The position numbers and the translations under genes are program-made. Shown here piece after piece: positions 8,479 through 14,064 of a DNA stretch of 14,064 nt. The notes under the pieces were generated by a model, which did no database searches, was not told where the DNA came from, and was given only the letters and a program-made list of their open reading frames with translations. Within the stretch, counting starts at the first letter, position 1, and every line of letters starts with the position of its first letter. Origin of the DNA: Chloroflexota bacterium (lineage in GTDB: Bacteria > Chloroflexota > UBA6077 > CF-72); NCBI GenBank assembly GCA_019247135.1, contig JAFAPL010000938.1:1-14064 (forward strand). The letters are read 5' to 3'.

Positions 8479-8733
8479 ATGCAATCGTCGCTGCACGGCA
8501 TGATCGACAAGGCGCACCGGTACGCCGAAGAGCCGTCGCGGGTTCGCCTCGCGCGGCTCGAGGCGGTGGTTCGGGGTGACAACAGTGACCACACGGTGGA
8601 GCTCGCGGATGGCCGACTCAGCTGCGACTGCGACCATTACTTACACGAGCGTCTGTGCGCTCATGTGCTGACCGTGGAGCGGGTTCTGAAGAGCTACATC
8701 CCGGCCAACGCGGCGCCCTTCCCGGGCAATTAG
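8479..8733 (+). CDS. Small stand-alone SWIM zinc-finger protein
   Basis: The 84-residue product is nearly all one SWIM-type zinc-binding motif. Its pattern CxCx8CxH is seen as C49-x-C51 and C60-x-H62 in SCDCDHYLHERLCAHVL, preceded by a β-rich part (TVELADGRLSCDC) and followed by a helix (TVERVLKSY). SWIM domains usually bind DNA or protein partners inside larger helicases, transposases or ubiquitin-type proteins; a tiny free-standing version has no assigned role that I know. ATG 8479 is 15 bases after the rpiB-tal stop, with no clear ribosome-binding site. TTG 8473 and ATG 8500 (MIDKAHRYAEEP) are alternative starts, and the latter matches where similar small SWIM proteins, as I recall them, begin. 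Co-transcription with the sugar-phosphate genes is likely. The stop codon overlaps that of the convergent NUDIX gene. Confidence 0.8.
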   Translation: MQSSLHGMIDKAHRYAEEPSRVRLARLEAVVRGDNSDHTVELADGRLSCDCDHYLHERLCAHVLTVERVLKSYIPANAAPFPGN

Positions 8734-9224
8734 GCGCGCTCTGTCCAGCGGGCGAGCACGTCGTGCGCGTGCTTGAACGCGAGGTCTGAAGGAAGCTCCG
8801 CCGGCGCAAACCACTGCAGCTCGGCGATGTCGTCGGCGGGGCGCTCTGTTCCGCCCACGATCTCGGCCAGGTAGTACACGTTCAGCGTGTAGTCACGCTC
8901 GGCATACGTGTCCAGGACAATGCTCAGCAGTTCGCCGATGCGCACGTGGAGGCCGGTTTCTTCGAGCACTTCGCGTGCGGCGGCGTCGGCCGGAAGCTCC
9001 CAGGGCTCGACGAACCCGCCCGGGATATCCCAGCGCCCCCGTTCGGGCTCCATGGCGCGACGGCCAAGCAGCACGCGACCGTCACGCACGACGAGCGCGC
9101 CCGCGCACGGCTTGGCGTTGCGAAAATGCTCGGCGCCGCAGGCGGGGCAGCGCTGAGAGACGACCCGCGGCGCCGGCTCAGGCAGCCGAGCGCCGCAGTC
9201 TGGGCAGAAACGGAAGAAGTACAG
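8730..9224 (-). CDS. Zinc-ribbon NUDIX hydrolase with probable CTG start
   Basis: This is a predicted hydrolase of a nucleoside diphosphate linked to another group. From the GTG at 9089 only a 119-residue NUDIX core would be made. In the same frame upstream lies a clear zinc ribbon with two CxxC pairs (FCPDCG and RCPACG), the usual N-terminal module of one NUDIX subfamily. An in-frame TAG at 9252-9250 bounds the frame. Between it and the ribbon there is no ATG, GTG or TTG, only CTG at 9224-9222, preceded by GAAGGG with five bases spacing. I therefore place the start at CTG, giving 164 residues. The NUDIX box follows the standard pattern: G at GFVEPWE, then AAREVLEETGL. The substrate is unknown; zinc-ribbon NUDIX proteins include NAD pyrophosphatases, but the NudC-specific motif is not evident. 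The end overlaps the convergent SWIM gene by 4 bp. Confidence 0.85.
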   Translation of the reverse strand: MYFFRFCPDCGARLPEPAPRVVSQRCPACGAEHFRNAKPCAGALVVRDGRVLLGRRAMEPERGRWDIPGGFVEPWELPADAAAREVLEETGLHVRIGELLSIVLDTYAERDYTLNVYYLAEIVGGTERPADDIAELQWFAPAELPSDLAFKHAHDVLARWTERA

Positions 9225-9229
9225 GCGCG

Positions 9230-9235
9230 CCCTTC
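9230..9235 (-). promoter_or_regulatory. Ribosome-binding site that fixes the CTG start of the zinc-ribbon NUDIX gene
   Basis: GAAGGG on the minus strand lies five bases before CTG 9224-9222. It is the only good Shine-Dalgarno match near the start of the frame, and it supports initiation upstream of the two zinc-binding CxxC pairs. Confidence 0.55.
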
Positions 9236-9301
9236 GACCGACTCTGAGCTAGTCGGGACTATTCACGCGGGCTGCCGCTCGACTCGCCAGAGCTGCTCAA
9301 C

Positions 9302-9314
9302 GTTCAAGTTGAAC
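9302..9314. repeat. 13-bp palindrome GTTCAA-G-TTGAAC upstream of the zinc-ribbon NUDIX gene
   Basis: GTTCAAGTTGAAC is a perfect inverted repeat of 6-bp arms around one central base, in the 143-bp gap between the zinc-ribbon NUDIX gene and the small Cys/His gene. It lies about 78 bases before the CTG start and could be an operator or a small hairpin. It is AT-richer than its surroundings. The rest of the gap (9225-9367) shows no gene that I can support. Confidence 0.4.
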
Positions 9315-9367
9315 AACCTGGAAGCACGAGCGCCAGCCAGCGAGCTCACGTGCAGCTCGAACTTCGC

Positions 9368-9580
9368 CTAGCCGAGCTTGGGACCGCAGGCCTTGTGATA
9401 GAAGACCGTGCGGCGGCGCGGCGCAAGCGTCACGACGGGGAACAGGTCCTTCATCGTGATGCGTTCGCCCGGGGTGGGGCAATTCGGGGAGGAACAGACA
9501 TGGTCGGTCAGTTGCGCGCCCAGTGCTTCCTTGATGCGCGCGCGCTCGGCCGCCGTCTGGTTCTTGTTGCTTTCAGCCAT
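9368..9580 (-). CDS. Small Cys/His protein of unknown function
   Basis: I do not recognise this 70-residue product. It has a charged, helix-prone N-terminus (about 8-24, QTAAERARIKEALGAQL). A candidate metal site follows: C29 and C34 (HVCSSPNCP, C-x4-C), with H62 and C65 near the C-terminus (FYHKACG, H-x2-C). The middle, MKDLFPVVTLAPRRRTVF, looks β-stranded. A small zinc-binding fold fits this, but no enzymatic motif is visible. The ATG overlaps the stop of the upstream NUDIX gene by 8 bp (ATGGCTGA, 9573-9580), so translation is probably coupled to it. Codon choice is like its neighbours, and the overlap plus the Cys/His pattern argue for a real gene. Confidence 0.72.
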   Translation of the reverse strand: MAESNKNQTAAERARIKEALGAQLTDHVCSSPNCPTPGERITMKDLFPVVTLAPRRRTVFYHKACGPKLG

Positions 9581-10229
9581 GGCTCACCGATTTTAACATT
9601 CGTCGCAGACGGGCAGAAGAATACGGCACCAGGTCGTCGCGACTGACGGTCACGCTCTCTGATCTGAGCCTGCCATCGCCGTCGACCGATACGGCCTCGG
9701 ATGCCGTCAATGAGCTGATGCTGCCACGGGCGAGCTGCAAGAGACCCGCCGCGGTAAAAGCCGCGAGACCGATCACTTCGGACCGCTCGGGCGCGTACTC
9801 CGACAACGCACGATCGTCGTCGAGGACAAACACCTGGTGGTGCTCCCGATCAGTCAGCCCGTTGGCGAATGCACGCGCGAGTCGTTCGCGGCCAACGTAG
9901 CGCAATGCCCTGAACTCAACCTGGAGTCCCAGCTCCTCGTGGACTTCGCGGGCGGCCTGTTCAGCTGACTCGCGGAATCGCCAGTGGCCGGCCGCCGCCG
10001 CGTCCCACTTGCCCGGGAAGGTGTCCTTCTCGAGCGATCGGCGCTGCAGCACGATCTCCTCGCCGCCGCGGCGCACGATCCAGCAGTGGAACGCCTGATG
10101 CCAGTCGCCATCCAGGTGTACGGCCGCGCGCGATTTGGCCCGTCCGGTCGGACGCCCTTCGGCGTCGAAGACCTCCAGCAGCTCGGCTGGATCATTTTGT
10201 TGCACAAACGTGCTGCCGTCGCTGGACAT
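9573..10229 (-). CDS. NUDIX hydrolase of the YfcD / isopentenyl-diphosphate-isomerase-like family
   Basis: The 218-residue product opens with ELLEVFDAEGRPTGRAKSR (16-34) and GDWHQAFHCWIV (41-52), which is characteristic of YfcD-like NUDIX proteins related to isopentenyl-diphosphate isomerase and to the NUDIX part of plant NUDT3. Then come LQRRSLEKDTFPGKWDAAAAGH (split across 61-82) and the NUDIX box, ending REVHEELGL (94-102) with the metal-binding E98/E99. The spacing from G81 to L102 is one residue shorter than the 23-residue consensus. The C-terminal part (about 150-218) is less conserved. The likely reaction is hydrolysis of a nucleotide or prenyl diphosphate, but the substrate is not known, so I do not call it idi. 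ATG 10229 faces the L,D-transpeptidase gene across only 35 bp. It is followed by the 70-residue gene with an 8-bp overlap. Confidence 0.87.
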   Translation of the reverse strand: MSSDGSTFVQQNDPAELLEVFDAEGRPTGRAKSRAAVHLDGDWHQAFHCWIVRRGGEEIVLQRRSLEKDTFPGKWDAAAAGHWRFRESAEQAAREVHEELGLQVEFRALRYVGRERLARAFANGLTDREHHQVFVLDDDRALSEYAPERSEVIGLAAFTAAGLLQLARGSISSLTASEAVSVDGDGRLRSESVTVSRDDLVPYSSARLRRMLKSVSHG

Positions 10230-10237
10230 CGTTAAGA

Positions 10238-10259
10238 GGTGTACCTAAGACTATTAGGC
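10238..10259. promoter_or_regulatory. Overlapping inverted repeats in the 35-bp divergent gap
   Basis: The gap between the divergent NUDIX and L,D-transpeptidase genes (10230-10264) is much richer in A and T than its surroundings. It contains CCTAA-GACTA-TTAGG (10245-10259), a perfect 5-bp inverted repeat with a 5-base spacer, and the overlapping dyad AGGT-GT-ACCT (10238-10247). With so little room, both start codons lie within reach of one bound protein, or the transcripts carry very short leaders. AGGCGG (10257-10262) is too close to the ATG at 10265 to be a good ribosome-binding site. Confidence 0.4.
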
Positions 10260-10264
10260 GGGCC

Positions 10265-11272
10265 ATGTCATATTCCGCAATGAGTCGCCGGGCGTTTATC
10301 GCCGGCGCTGGGGCCGCGCTCATCGCCGCGGGCGCCGCGAACGCGGACCCGTTGGGGCAGGACGAGCAGTGGGTCGCCAATTTCCAGGAAGCGCGCCTGT
10401 TGGCGGCGGACGGATCCGCAATTGCCGGGTTGCCTCTGTTCAGCCGTATGCGCACGATGCGCGAGCTCTCGAACGGTCTGATCCAGGTCTGGGTACCGCG
10501 CTTCGATCTGGTCGGTCGGGTGCGTGCGGATTCCGTCGGTCCCGTGGCGATTCCGTCGCAGGCGGACCTCGACGGTGAGCTTGAAGATGGCCCCACCATC
10601 CTGGACAGCATCGGCATGCCTGGCCGCATCGTCGGTTCCGGGAACGTGCGTACGTGGCCGATGTCGACGGGCGACTCTTTGCTCAGAACGCTGGGCCACA
10701 ACGCGCCCGTGCGTGTCGTCCACACGGTCGCGGGCGAGGACAGTGGCGAGTGGTATCGCGTCAACTGGTTGGACCCGGCCAGCTACGAGCCGATCGGACT
10801 GGGATACGTGCACAACTCGGTCGTCCGGCTGCCCCGGCTACGCTACACGCGTGCGGTCGCCGACCGCGCCGACGATGCCCCCAATCACTTCGAGGCCGAC
10901 CTCCGTGAACCTGCTCTGATCACCGCGTTCGAAGGCGGGGCGCCGGTCTGGTCCACGCTCACCCTGAAGGGAACGGTCACGAAGTCGACCCCGTTGGGGT
11001 ATCACCGGGTACTCTGGCGCGTCGCGAACGAAACCATGACCAGCGAGCGCGTGTATCCGCCTATCCCGCGTGACGCGCCCGGCGGCTATTACCTGACTGG
11101 CGTCCTGTGGACGCAGTACTTCACCTCGGATGGCGCAAGCATTCACTACAACTACTGGAGCAGCAACTGGGGCTACGCTGGCTCACACGGCTGCCTGGGC
11201 ATCGGCTACAACGAGGCGCACTTCGCCTGGACCTGGGCGGGGGTGGGTACGCCCGTCTACGTGTTCGCGTAG
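10265..11272 (+). CDS. Tat-exported L,D-transpeptidase (YkuD domain) with SH3-like repeats
   Basis: This is a predicted cell-wall enzyme that forms 3-3 peptidoglycan cross-links or attaches proteins, outside the membrane. The 335-residue product begins with a twin-arginine signal, SRRAFI at 7-12, then a mild hydrophobic stretch and ANA-D cleavage near residue 27. Two SH3-like stretches follow, about 35-90 ([14 protein letters not shown]) and about 118-190 ([13 protein letters not shown]). The YkuD domain fills the C-terminal third and ends with the catalytic signature SHGCLGIG, S307-H308-G309-C310, where C310 is the nucleophile. H294 lies upstream in IHYNYW. ATG 10280 is an alternative start that still keeps the Arg pair. 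The gene ends 35 bp before pgm. Because YkuD enzymes are not inhibited by most β-lactams and do not need pentapeptides, this complements the D,D-carboxypeptidase at 426-1565, which can provide tetrapeptide donors. Confidence 0.9.
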   Translation: MSYSAMSRRAFIAGAGAALIAAGAANADPLGQDEQWVANFQEARLLAADGSAIAGLPLFSRMRTMRELSNGLIQVWVPRFDLVGRVRADSVGPVAIPSQADLDGELEDGPTILDSIGMPGRIVGSGNVRTWPMSTGDSLLRTLGHNAPVRVVHTVAGEDSGEWYRVNWLDPASYEPIGLGYVHNSVVRLPRLRYTRAVADRADDAPNHFEADLREPALITAFEGGAPVWSTLTLKGTVTKSTPLGYHRVLWRVANETMTSERVYPPIPRDAPGGYYLTGVLWTQYFTSDGASIHYNYWSSNWGYAGSHGCLGIGYNEAHFAWTWAGVGTPVYVFA

Positions 11273-11307
11273 GTAGAAGGCCGTCGTGCGAGCCGTATGC
11301 TCAACGT

Positions 11308-12933
11308 ATGACGCTGAGCGCAATCGCTGGTCAGGCCGCCGACCCGAGCCAGCTCGTGGACCTCGCGCGCCTCACAGACGCGTACTACTCACTCCATCCT
11401 GATCCGAAAGAACCCAGCCAGCGCGTCGTTTTCGGCACGTCCGGCCACCGCGGCTCCGCGTTTCATACTGCATTCAACGAAGACCACATCATCGCCATCG
11501 TCGAGGCCACCTGCCGCTATCGCCAGCAAGCGGGCACGGACGGCCCACTGTTCCTCGGGAAGGACACGCACGCCCTGTCAGAGCCGGCTTTCGAGACCGC
11601 TCTGGAAGTCCTTGGCGCACACAACGTCGACGTCCGCGTCGACGCGCAACGTGGCTTCACACCGACGCCGGCCGTCTCGCACGCGATCCTCAATTACAAC
11701 CGCGGTCGCACGGACCACCTCGCCGACGGCATCGTCATCACGCCATCCCACAATCCCCCTGAGGACGGCGGCATCAAGTACAACCCGCCAAACGGCGGGC
11801 CAGCCGACACCGACGTCACCGGCTGGATCGAGCGCCAGGCGAACGCGCTCCTCGAACACGGCGTCCGCGTCCTCTGGCGCGCCAGTCAGGCAAGCGCAAA
11901 GCCGCACGACTATGTGAACGGGTACGTGAGTGACCTGCCGAATGTGGTCGACCTGGACGTGGTCCGCTCAGCAGCACTCAAAATCGGCGTGGACCCCCTG
12001 GGTGGGGCCAGCGTCTCATACTGGCAAGCGATCGCCGAGCGGTACGGTCTGAATCTGACGGTCGTCAATCCCACCATCGACCCGACCTTCGGCTTCATGT
12101 CCGTCGACTGGGACGGCAAGATTCGCATGGACCCGTCTTCGCCGTACGCCATGGCGAACCTGGTCAAGCTGCGCGACCAGTTCGATCTGGCGCTCGGCAA
12201 TGACGCCGACGCCGACCGCCACGGCATCGTCACGCGACGGATCGGGCTGATGAACCCCAACCACTATCTATCGGCCGCGATCGCCTACCTCTTCGGGCAC
12301 CGTGCCGAGTGGCCGCGTGGCGCCGCGGTCGGCAAAACGCTCGTGAGCAGCAGCCTGATTGACCGCGTGGCCGCCGAGCTCGGGCGCAAGCTGCTCGAGG
12401 TGCCTGTCGGCTTCAAGTGGTTCGTCTCAGGGCTGCTGGATGGGTCGCTCGCGTTCGGCGGCGAGGAAAGCGCCGGTGCCTCGTTCCTTCGCAAAGACGG
12501 CGGTGCGTGGTCCACCGACAAGGACGGCATCTTGCTGTGCCTGCTTGCGGCCGAGCTCATGGCGAAGCTCGGGCGTGATCCGAGCGAGCTGTATGCGCAG
12601 CTGACGTCGCGTCTCGGCGAACCTGTCTATCGTCGTGTTGATGCGCGCGCAACTCCGGAACAGAAGAATGCGCTGAAGCGCCTGTCACCGTCGGATGTGA
12701 CGACGCGCGAGCTGGCAGGTGAGCCCATCCAGGACGTGCTCACGAAAGCCCCAGGCAATGACGCGCCGATTGGCGGATTGAAAGTGGTAGCGACCAACGG
12801 CTGGTTCGCGGCGCGACCCTCGGGGACCGAGGACACCTACAAGATCTACGCGGAGAGCTTTCTCGGGTCCGACCACCTGGAGCGCGTCCTGGCCGAAGCC
12901 CAGGCGCTGGTCAACGCCGCGATCAGCGCTTAG
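11308..12933 (+). CDS. pgm: Phosphoglucomutase, alpha-D-glucose-phosphate specific
   Basis: This enzyme interconverts glucose-1-phosphate and glucose-6-phosphate, linking glycolysis and the pentose phosphate genes in this window to nucleotide-sugar and glycogen synthesis. The frame is open from 11107, but the first 67 codons overlap the L,D-transpeptidase gene and read as unlike any protein. ATG 11308 ([10 protein letters not shown]) gives 541 residues, close to the 546 of E. coli Pgm. Motifs in order: FGTSGHRGS (42-50), the phosphoserine loop TPSHNPP with S147, the Mg-binding [10 protein letters not shown] with D299/D301/D303, sugar-binding [10 protein letters not shown] (384-393), and the phosphate-binding [10 protein letters not shown] (503-512). 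All catalytic residues are present. No good ribosome-binding site precedes ATG 11308; read-through from the transpeptidase gene 35 bp upstream is likely. Confidence 0.96.
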   Translation: MTLSAIAGQAADPSQLVDLARLTDAYYSLHPDPKEPSQRVVFGTSGHRGSAFHTAFNEDHIIAIVEATCRYRQQAGTDGPLFLGKDTHALSEPAFETALEVLGAHNVDVRVDAQRGFTPTPAVSHAILNYNRGRTDHLADGIVITPSHNPPEDGGIKYNPPNGGPADTDVTGWIERQANALLEHGVRVLWRASQASAKPHDYVNGYVSDLPNVVDLDVVRSAALKIGVDPLGGASVSYWQAIAERYGLNLTVVNPTIDPTFGFMSVDWDGKIRMDPSSPYAMANLVKLRDQFDLALGNDADADRHGIVTRRIGLMNPNHYLSAAIAYLFGHRAEWPRGAAVGKTLVSSSLIDRVAAELGRKLLEVPVGFKWFVSGLLDGSLAFGGEESAGASFLRKDGGAWSTDKDGILLCLLAAELMAKLGRDPSELYAQLTSRLGEPVYRRVDARATPEQKNALKRLSPSDVTTRELAGEPIQDVLTKAPGNDAPIGGLKVVATNGWFAARPSGTEDTYKIYAESFLGSDHLERVLAEAQALVNAAISA

Positions 12934-12964
12934 TCCACGCGCGCACGTCCCTGCGCAGTTTCCC

Positions 12965-13001
12965 TTTATAAAACCCCCTCTCCCTGGCCAGGGAGAGGGG
13001 G
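12965..13001 (-). terminator. Probable rho-independent terminator of the ABC permease transcript
   Basis: On the minus strand the 28-bp palindrome is followed at once by TTTTATAAAGGG, a short U-tract, 51 bases after the permease stop codon. On the plus strand no T-run follows, so termination of pgm here would rest on the hairpin alone. The perfect arms could also form in RNA from either direction. Confidence 0.55.
12974..13001. repeat. Perfect 28-bp C/T-rich palindrome, dispersed-repeat type
   Basis: Two 14-bp arms meet without a spacer, starting CCCCCTCTCCCTGG and mirrored exactly. The right flank (GGCTAGGGGGTGAGGG) continues in the same C/T versus G/A style. Such CCCTCTCCCTGGCC elements are often repeated many times in the intergenic regions of Chloroflexota and other GC-rich genomes. 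With one copy in the window I cannot show dispersal. It sits between the convergent pgm and ABC permease genes. Confidence 0.75.
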
Positions 13002-13019
13002 CTAGGGGGTGAGGGTTGA

Positions 13020-13041
13020 CCCCGATTAGCGGCACTCGGGG
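13020..13041. terminator. Second hairpin CCCCGA-N10-TCGGGG in the convergent gap
   Basis: Six-base arms (13020-13025 and 13036-13041) flank a ten-base loop just past the permease stop. There is no adjacent U-tract, so it may be a stabilising 3' end, a weak terminator or chance. The remainder of 12934-13051 shows no gene. Confidence 0.3.
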
Positions 13042-13051
13042 CGAAGCTGGT

Positions 13052-13981
13052 TTAGTCGGTCTTGCCGAACCAGCGTACGGCGAGTACCAGCGCGGGCACG
13101 CTGAGCAAGGCCAGAATGAGCACTTCCACCGCGATCGGGATCGCGCCACCGCCCGGAGCATTGATCGCCAGCGCCTCGGTGCCCGCCTGCGGCACACCCG
13201 CCGACGTCAGCACCACCCGCCGCAGAGCATCCACCGCGTAAGCGGCCGGGTCGATGCGCGTCAACGCCTCCAGCCAGACCGGCAACCCGCGGAGTGGAAA
13301 GAACGCGCCGCTCAAGAACAGGATCGGCATCATGACGAAATTCATGACGACCTGAAAGCCTTCCATGCTCTTCATGCGCGACGCGATCGCCACGCCCATC
13401 GCGCTGAGCGTGAACGCGAGCAAGAACATCAGGCCGAGAGTCTGTAGAACCAGCAGTGGCGTGAGTGCTATGCCGACCAGCGGCGAGATCAACAACAGCA
13501 AACTCGCCTGAATCATCGCAACCGTGCTGCCGCCGAGCGCTTTGCCAATCGCGACAGACGCGCGTCTGAGCGGGGCGACCTGTATCTCCTTCAGGAAGCC
13601 GAACTCGCGGTCCCAGACGATGCTCATGGCCGAGAAAATGGCCGTAAACAAGACGCTCATCGCGAGCACGCCCGGGTACATGAAGGTTGTGTAGCTCACG
13701 CCGAGCGCGCTGGCGCTGTTGTTCGATCCGCCCGCGCCGCCGCCGATGGCAGAGCCGAGGCCCACGCCGAAAACGAACAGATACAGGATCGGCTGAACGA
13801 GCGACGGCAGGATGCGCTGGCGGTCGCGCCACCAACGCAGCAGGTCGCGGTACCAGATGATGTAGATGCCGCGCAGGTCGGCGATGAGCGGCGAGCGCCT
13901 GCGTACCAGCGGCCGAGCCGTGGCGATGTCTGGCGCCTGCTGCCCCGAGCGCAAGTCCGTCGCAACCATGCTGCGAAGCAT
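13052..13981 (-). CDS. ABC-2 type transporter permease (DrrB/NodJ-like)
   Basis: This is the membrane subunit of an ABC exporter, usually for a drug, lipid or polysaccharide; the substrate here is unknown. The 309-residue product has a polar N-terminus (1-35), a first membrane segment at about 58-80 (SLVQPILYLFVFGVGLGSA), and an exported loop rich in Gly and Ser. Further membrane segments follow near 105-120, 150-175, 178-205, 215-235 and 280-302. The ABC-2 signature is clear: DREFGFLKEIQVAPLRR near 123-139, where the coupling helix would contact the ATPase. ATG 13981 is the first start; ATG 13969 (MVATDLRS) is equally possible. No ATPase gene is seen with it in the window. The partner may lie beyond 14064, while the ATPase at 1-419 is too far away, in another operon, and of a different subfamily. 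Confidence 0.92.
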   Translation of the reverse strand: MLRSMVATDLRSGQQAPDIATARPLVRRRSPLIADLRGIYIIWYRDLLRWWRDRQRILPSLVQPILYLFVFGVGLGSAIGGGAGGSNNSASALGVSYTTFMYPGVLAMSVLFTAIFSAMSIVWDREFGFLKEIQVAPLRRASVAIGKALGGSTVAMIQASLLLLISPLVGIALTPLLVLQTLGLMFLLAFTLSAMGVAIASRMKSMEGFQVVMNFVMMPILFLSGAFFPLRGLPVWLEALTRIDPAAYAVDALRRVVLTSAGVPQAGTEALAINAPGGGAIPIAVEVLILALLSVPALVLAVRWFGKTD

Positions 13982-14064
13982 AGCCGCACGCTCACGCGCC
14001 GCAGGCGTATTTTTCCTGCTTGTCCTCGGGGCCGGCTGGTGCTCCGTCAGGCCGAGGCGAGAGG
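13982..14064 (-). other. Region behind the ABC permease start, frame open to the window edge
   Basis: Reading the minus strand, the permease frame stays open from 14064 to the ATG at 13981, so an earlier start or a fusion cannot be ruled out, although the residues (for example HQPAPRTSRKN) look like non-coding or a linker. The other two frames end in stops at about 14049-14047 and 13994-13992. Either could be the tail of an upstream gene such as the missing ATPase, but too little is visible to name one. Confidence 0.3.

Noticed and set aside
9225..9260. A tRNA-like stretch on the minus strand (TAGCTCAGAGTCGGT resembles a D-arm)
   Set aside because: There is no acceptor stem pairing, anticodon arm or GTTCGA-type T-loop in order, and the stretch runs into the zinc-ribbon NUDIX reading frame.
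11107..11307. An upstream in-frame extension of phosphoglucomutase (67 codons)
   Set aside because: It overlaps the C-terminal catalytic part of the L,D-transpeptidase, and the residues do not resemble Pgm. The length from ATG 11308 fits the family.
1..14064. A defence island, prophage, CRISPR array or toxin-antitoxin pair
   Set aside because: No integrase, transposase, Cas, restriction or toxin motif was found. Base composition is even across the window, and the recognised genes are mostly housekeeping or envelope functions.

Overview
The window is a GC-rich, densely coded stretch of bacterial chromosome. It shows no phage, insertion sequence, CRISPR array or RNA gene. Several things point to a Chloroflexota-like lineage: GTG starts and one probable CTG start, a COG4586-type ABC ATPase, a mycobacterial-type transaldolase domain, a tiny stand-alone SWIM zinc-finger protein, and a C/T-rich 28-bp palindrome of the dispersed-repeat type. 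This is inference from protein and sequence style. No rRNA or marker gene is present to settle it.

Layout. (1) Bases 4539 to 1, minus strand: a tightly packed run of Ca2+/H+ antiporter, secreted S41-like PDZ protein, secreted D,D-carboxypeptidase, and the start of an ABC transporter ATPase. The first two junctions are 4-bp ATGA stop/start overlaps, so this is very likely one operon for envelope and ion homeostasis. (2) Bases 4540-4669: a divergent intergenic region with a perfect 10-bp palindrome. (3) Bases 4670-8733, plus strand: transketolase, then a single ORF joining ribose-5-phosphate isomerase B to transaldolase, then an 84-residue SWIM protein. The first two genes supply transketolase, isomerase and transaldolase of the non-oxidative pentose phosphate pathway; ribulose-phosphate 3-epimerase is not in the window. 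(4) Bases 10229 to 8730, minus strand: a YfcD/IDI-like NUDIX protein, a 70-residue Cys/His protein overlapping it by 8 bp, and a zinc-ribbon NUDIX hydrolase that appears to start at CTG. (5) Bases 10265-12933, plus strand: an L,D-transpeptidase with a twin-arginine signal, then phosphoglucomutase. (6) Bases 12934-13051: a convergent gap with a perfect 28-bp palindrome and a second hairpin. (7) Bases 13981 to 13052, minus strand: an ABC-2 type permease, with a reading frame still open to the window edge behind it.

How the genes fit together: most of the content is housekeeping, namely sugar-phosphate interconversion (tkt, rpiB-tal, pgm) and cell-wall remodelling (D,D-carboxypeptidase, L,D-transpeptidase). 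The most unusual items are the RpiB-transaldolase fusion, the S41-like protein that lacks the expected catalytic lysine and carries an extra ~180-residue C-terminal domain, the CTG-started zinc-ribbon NUDIX, and the small Cys/His protein between two NUDIX genes. I see no convincing defence or mobile system here.
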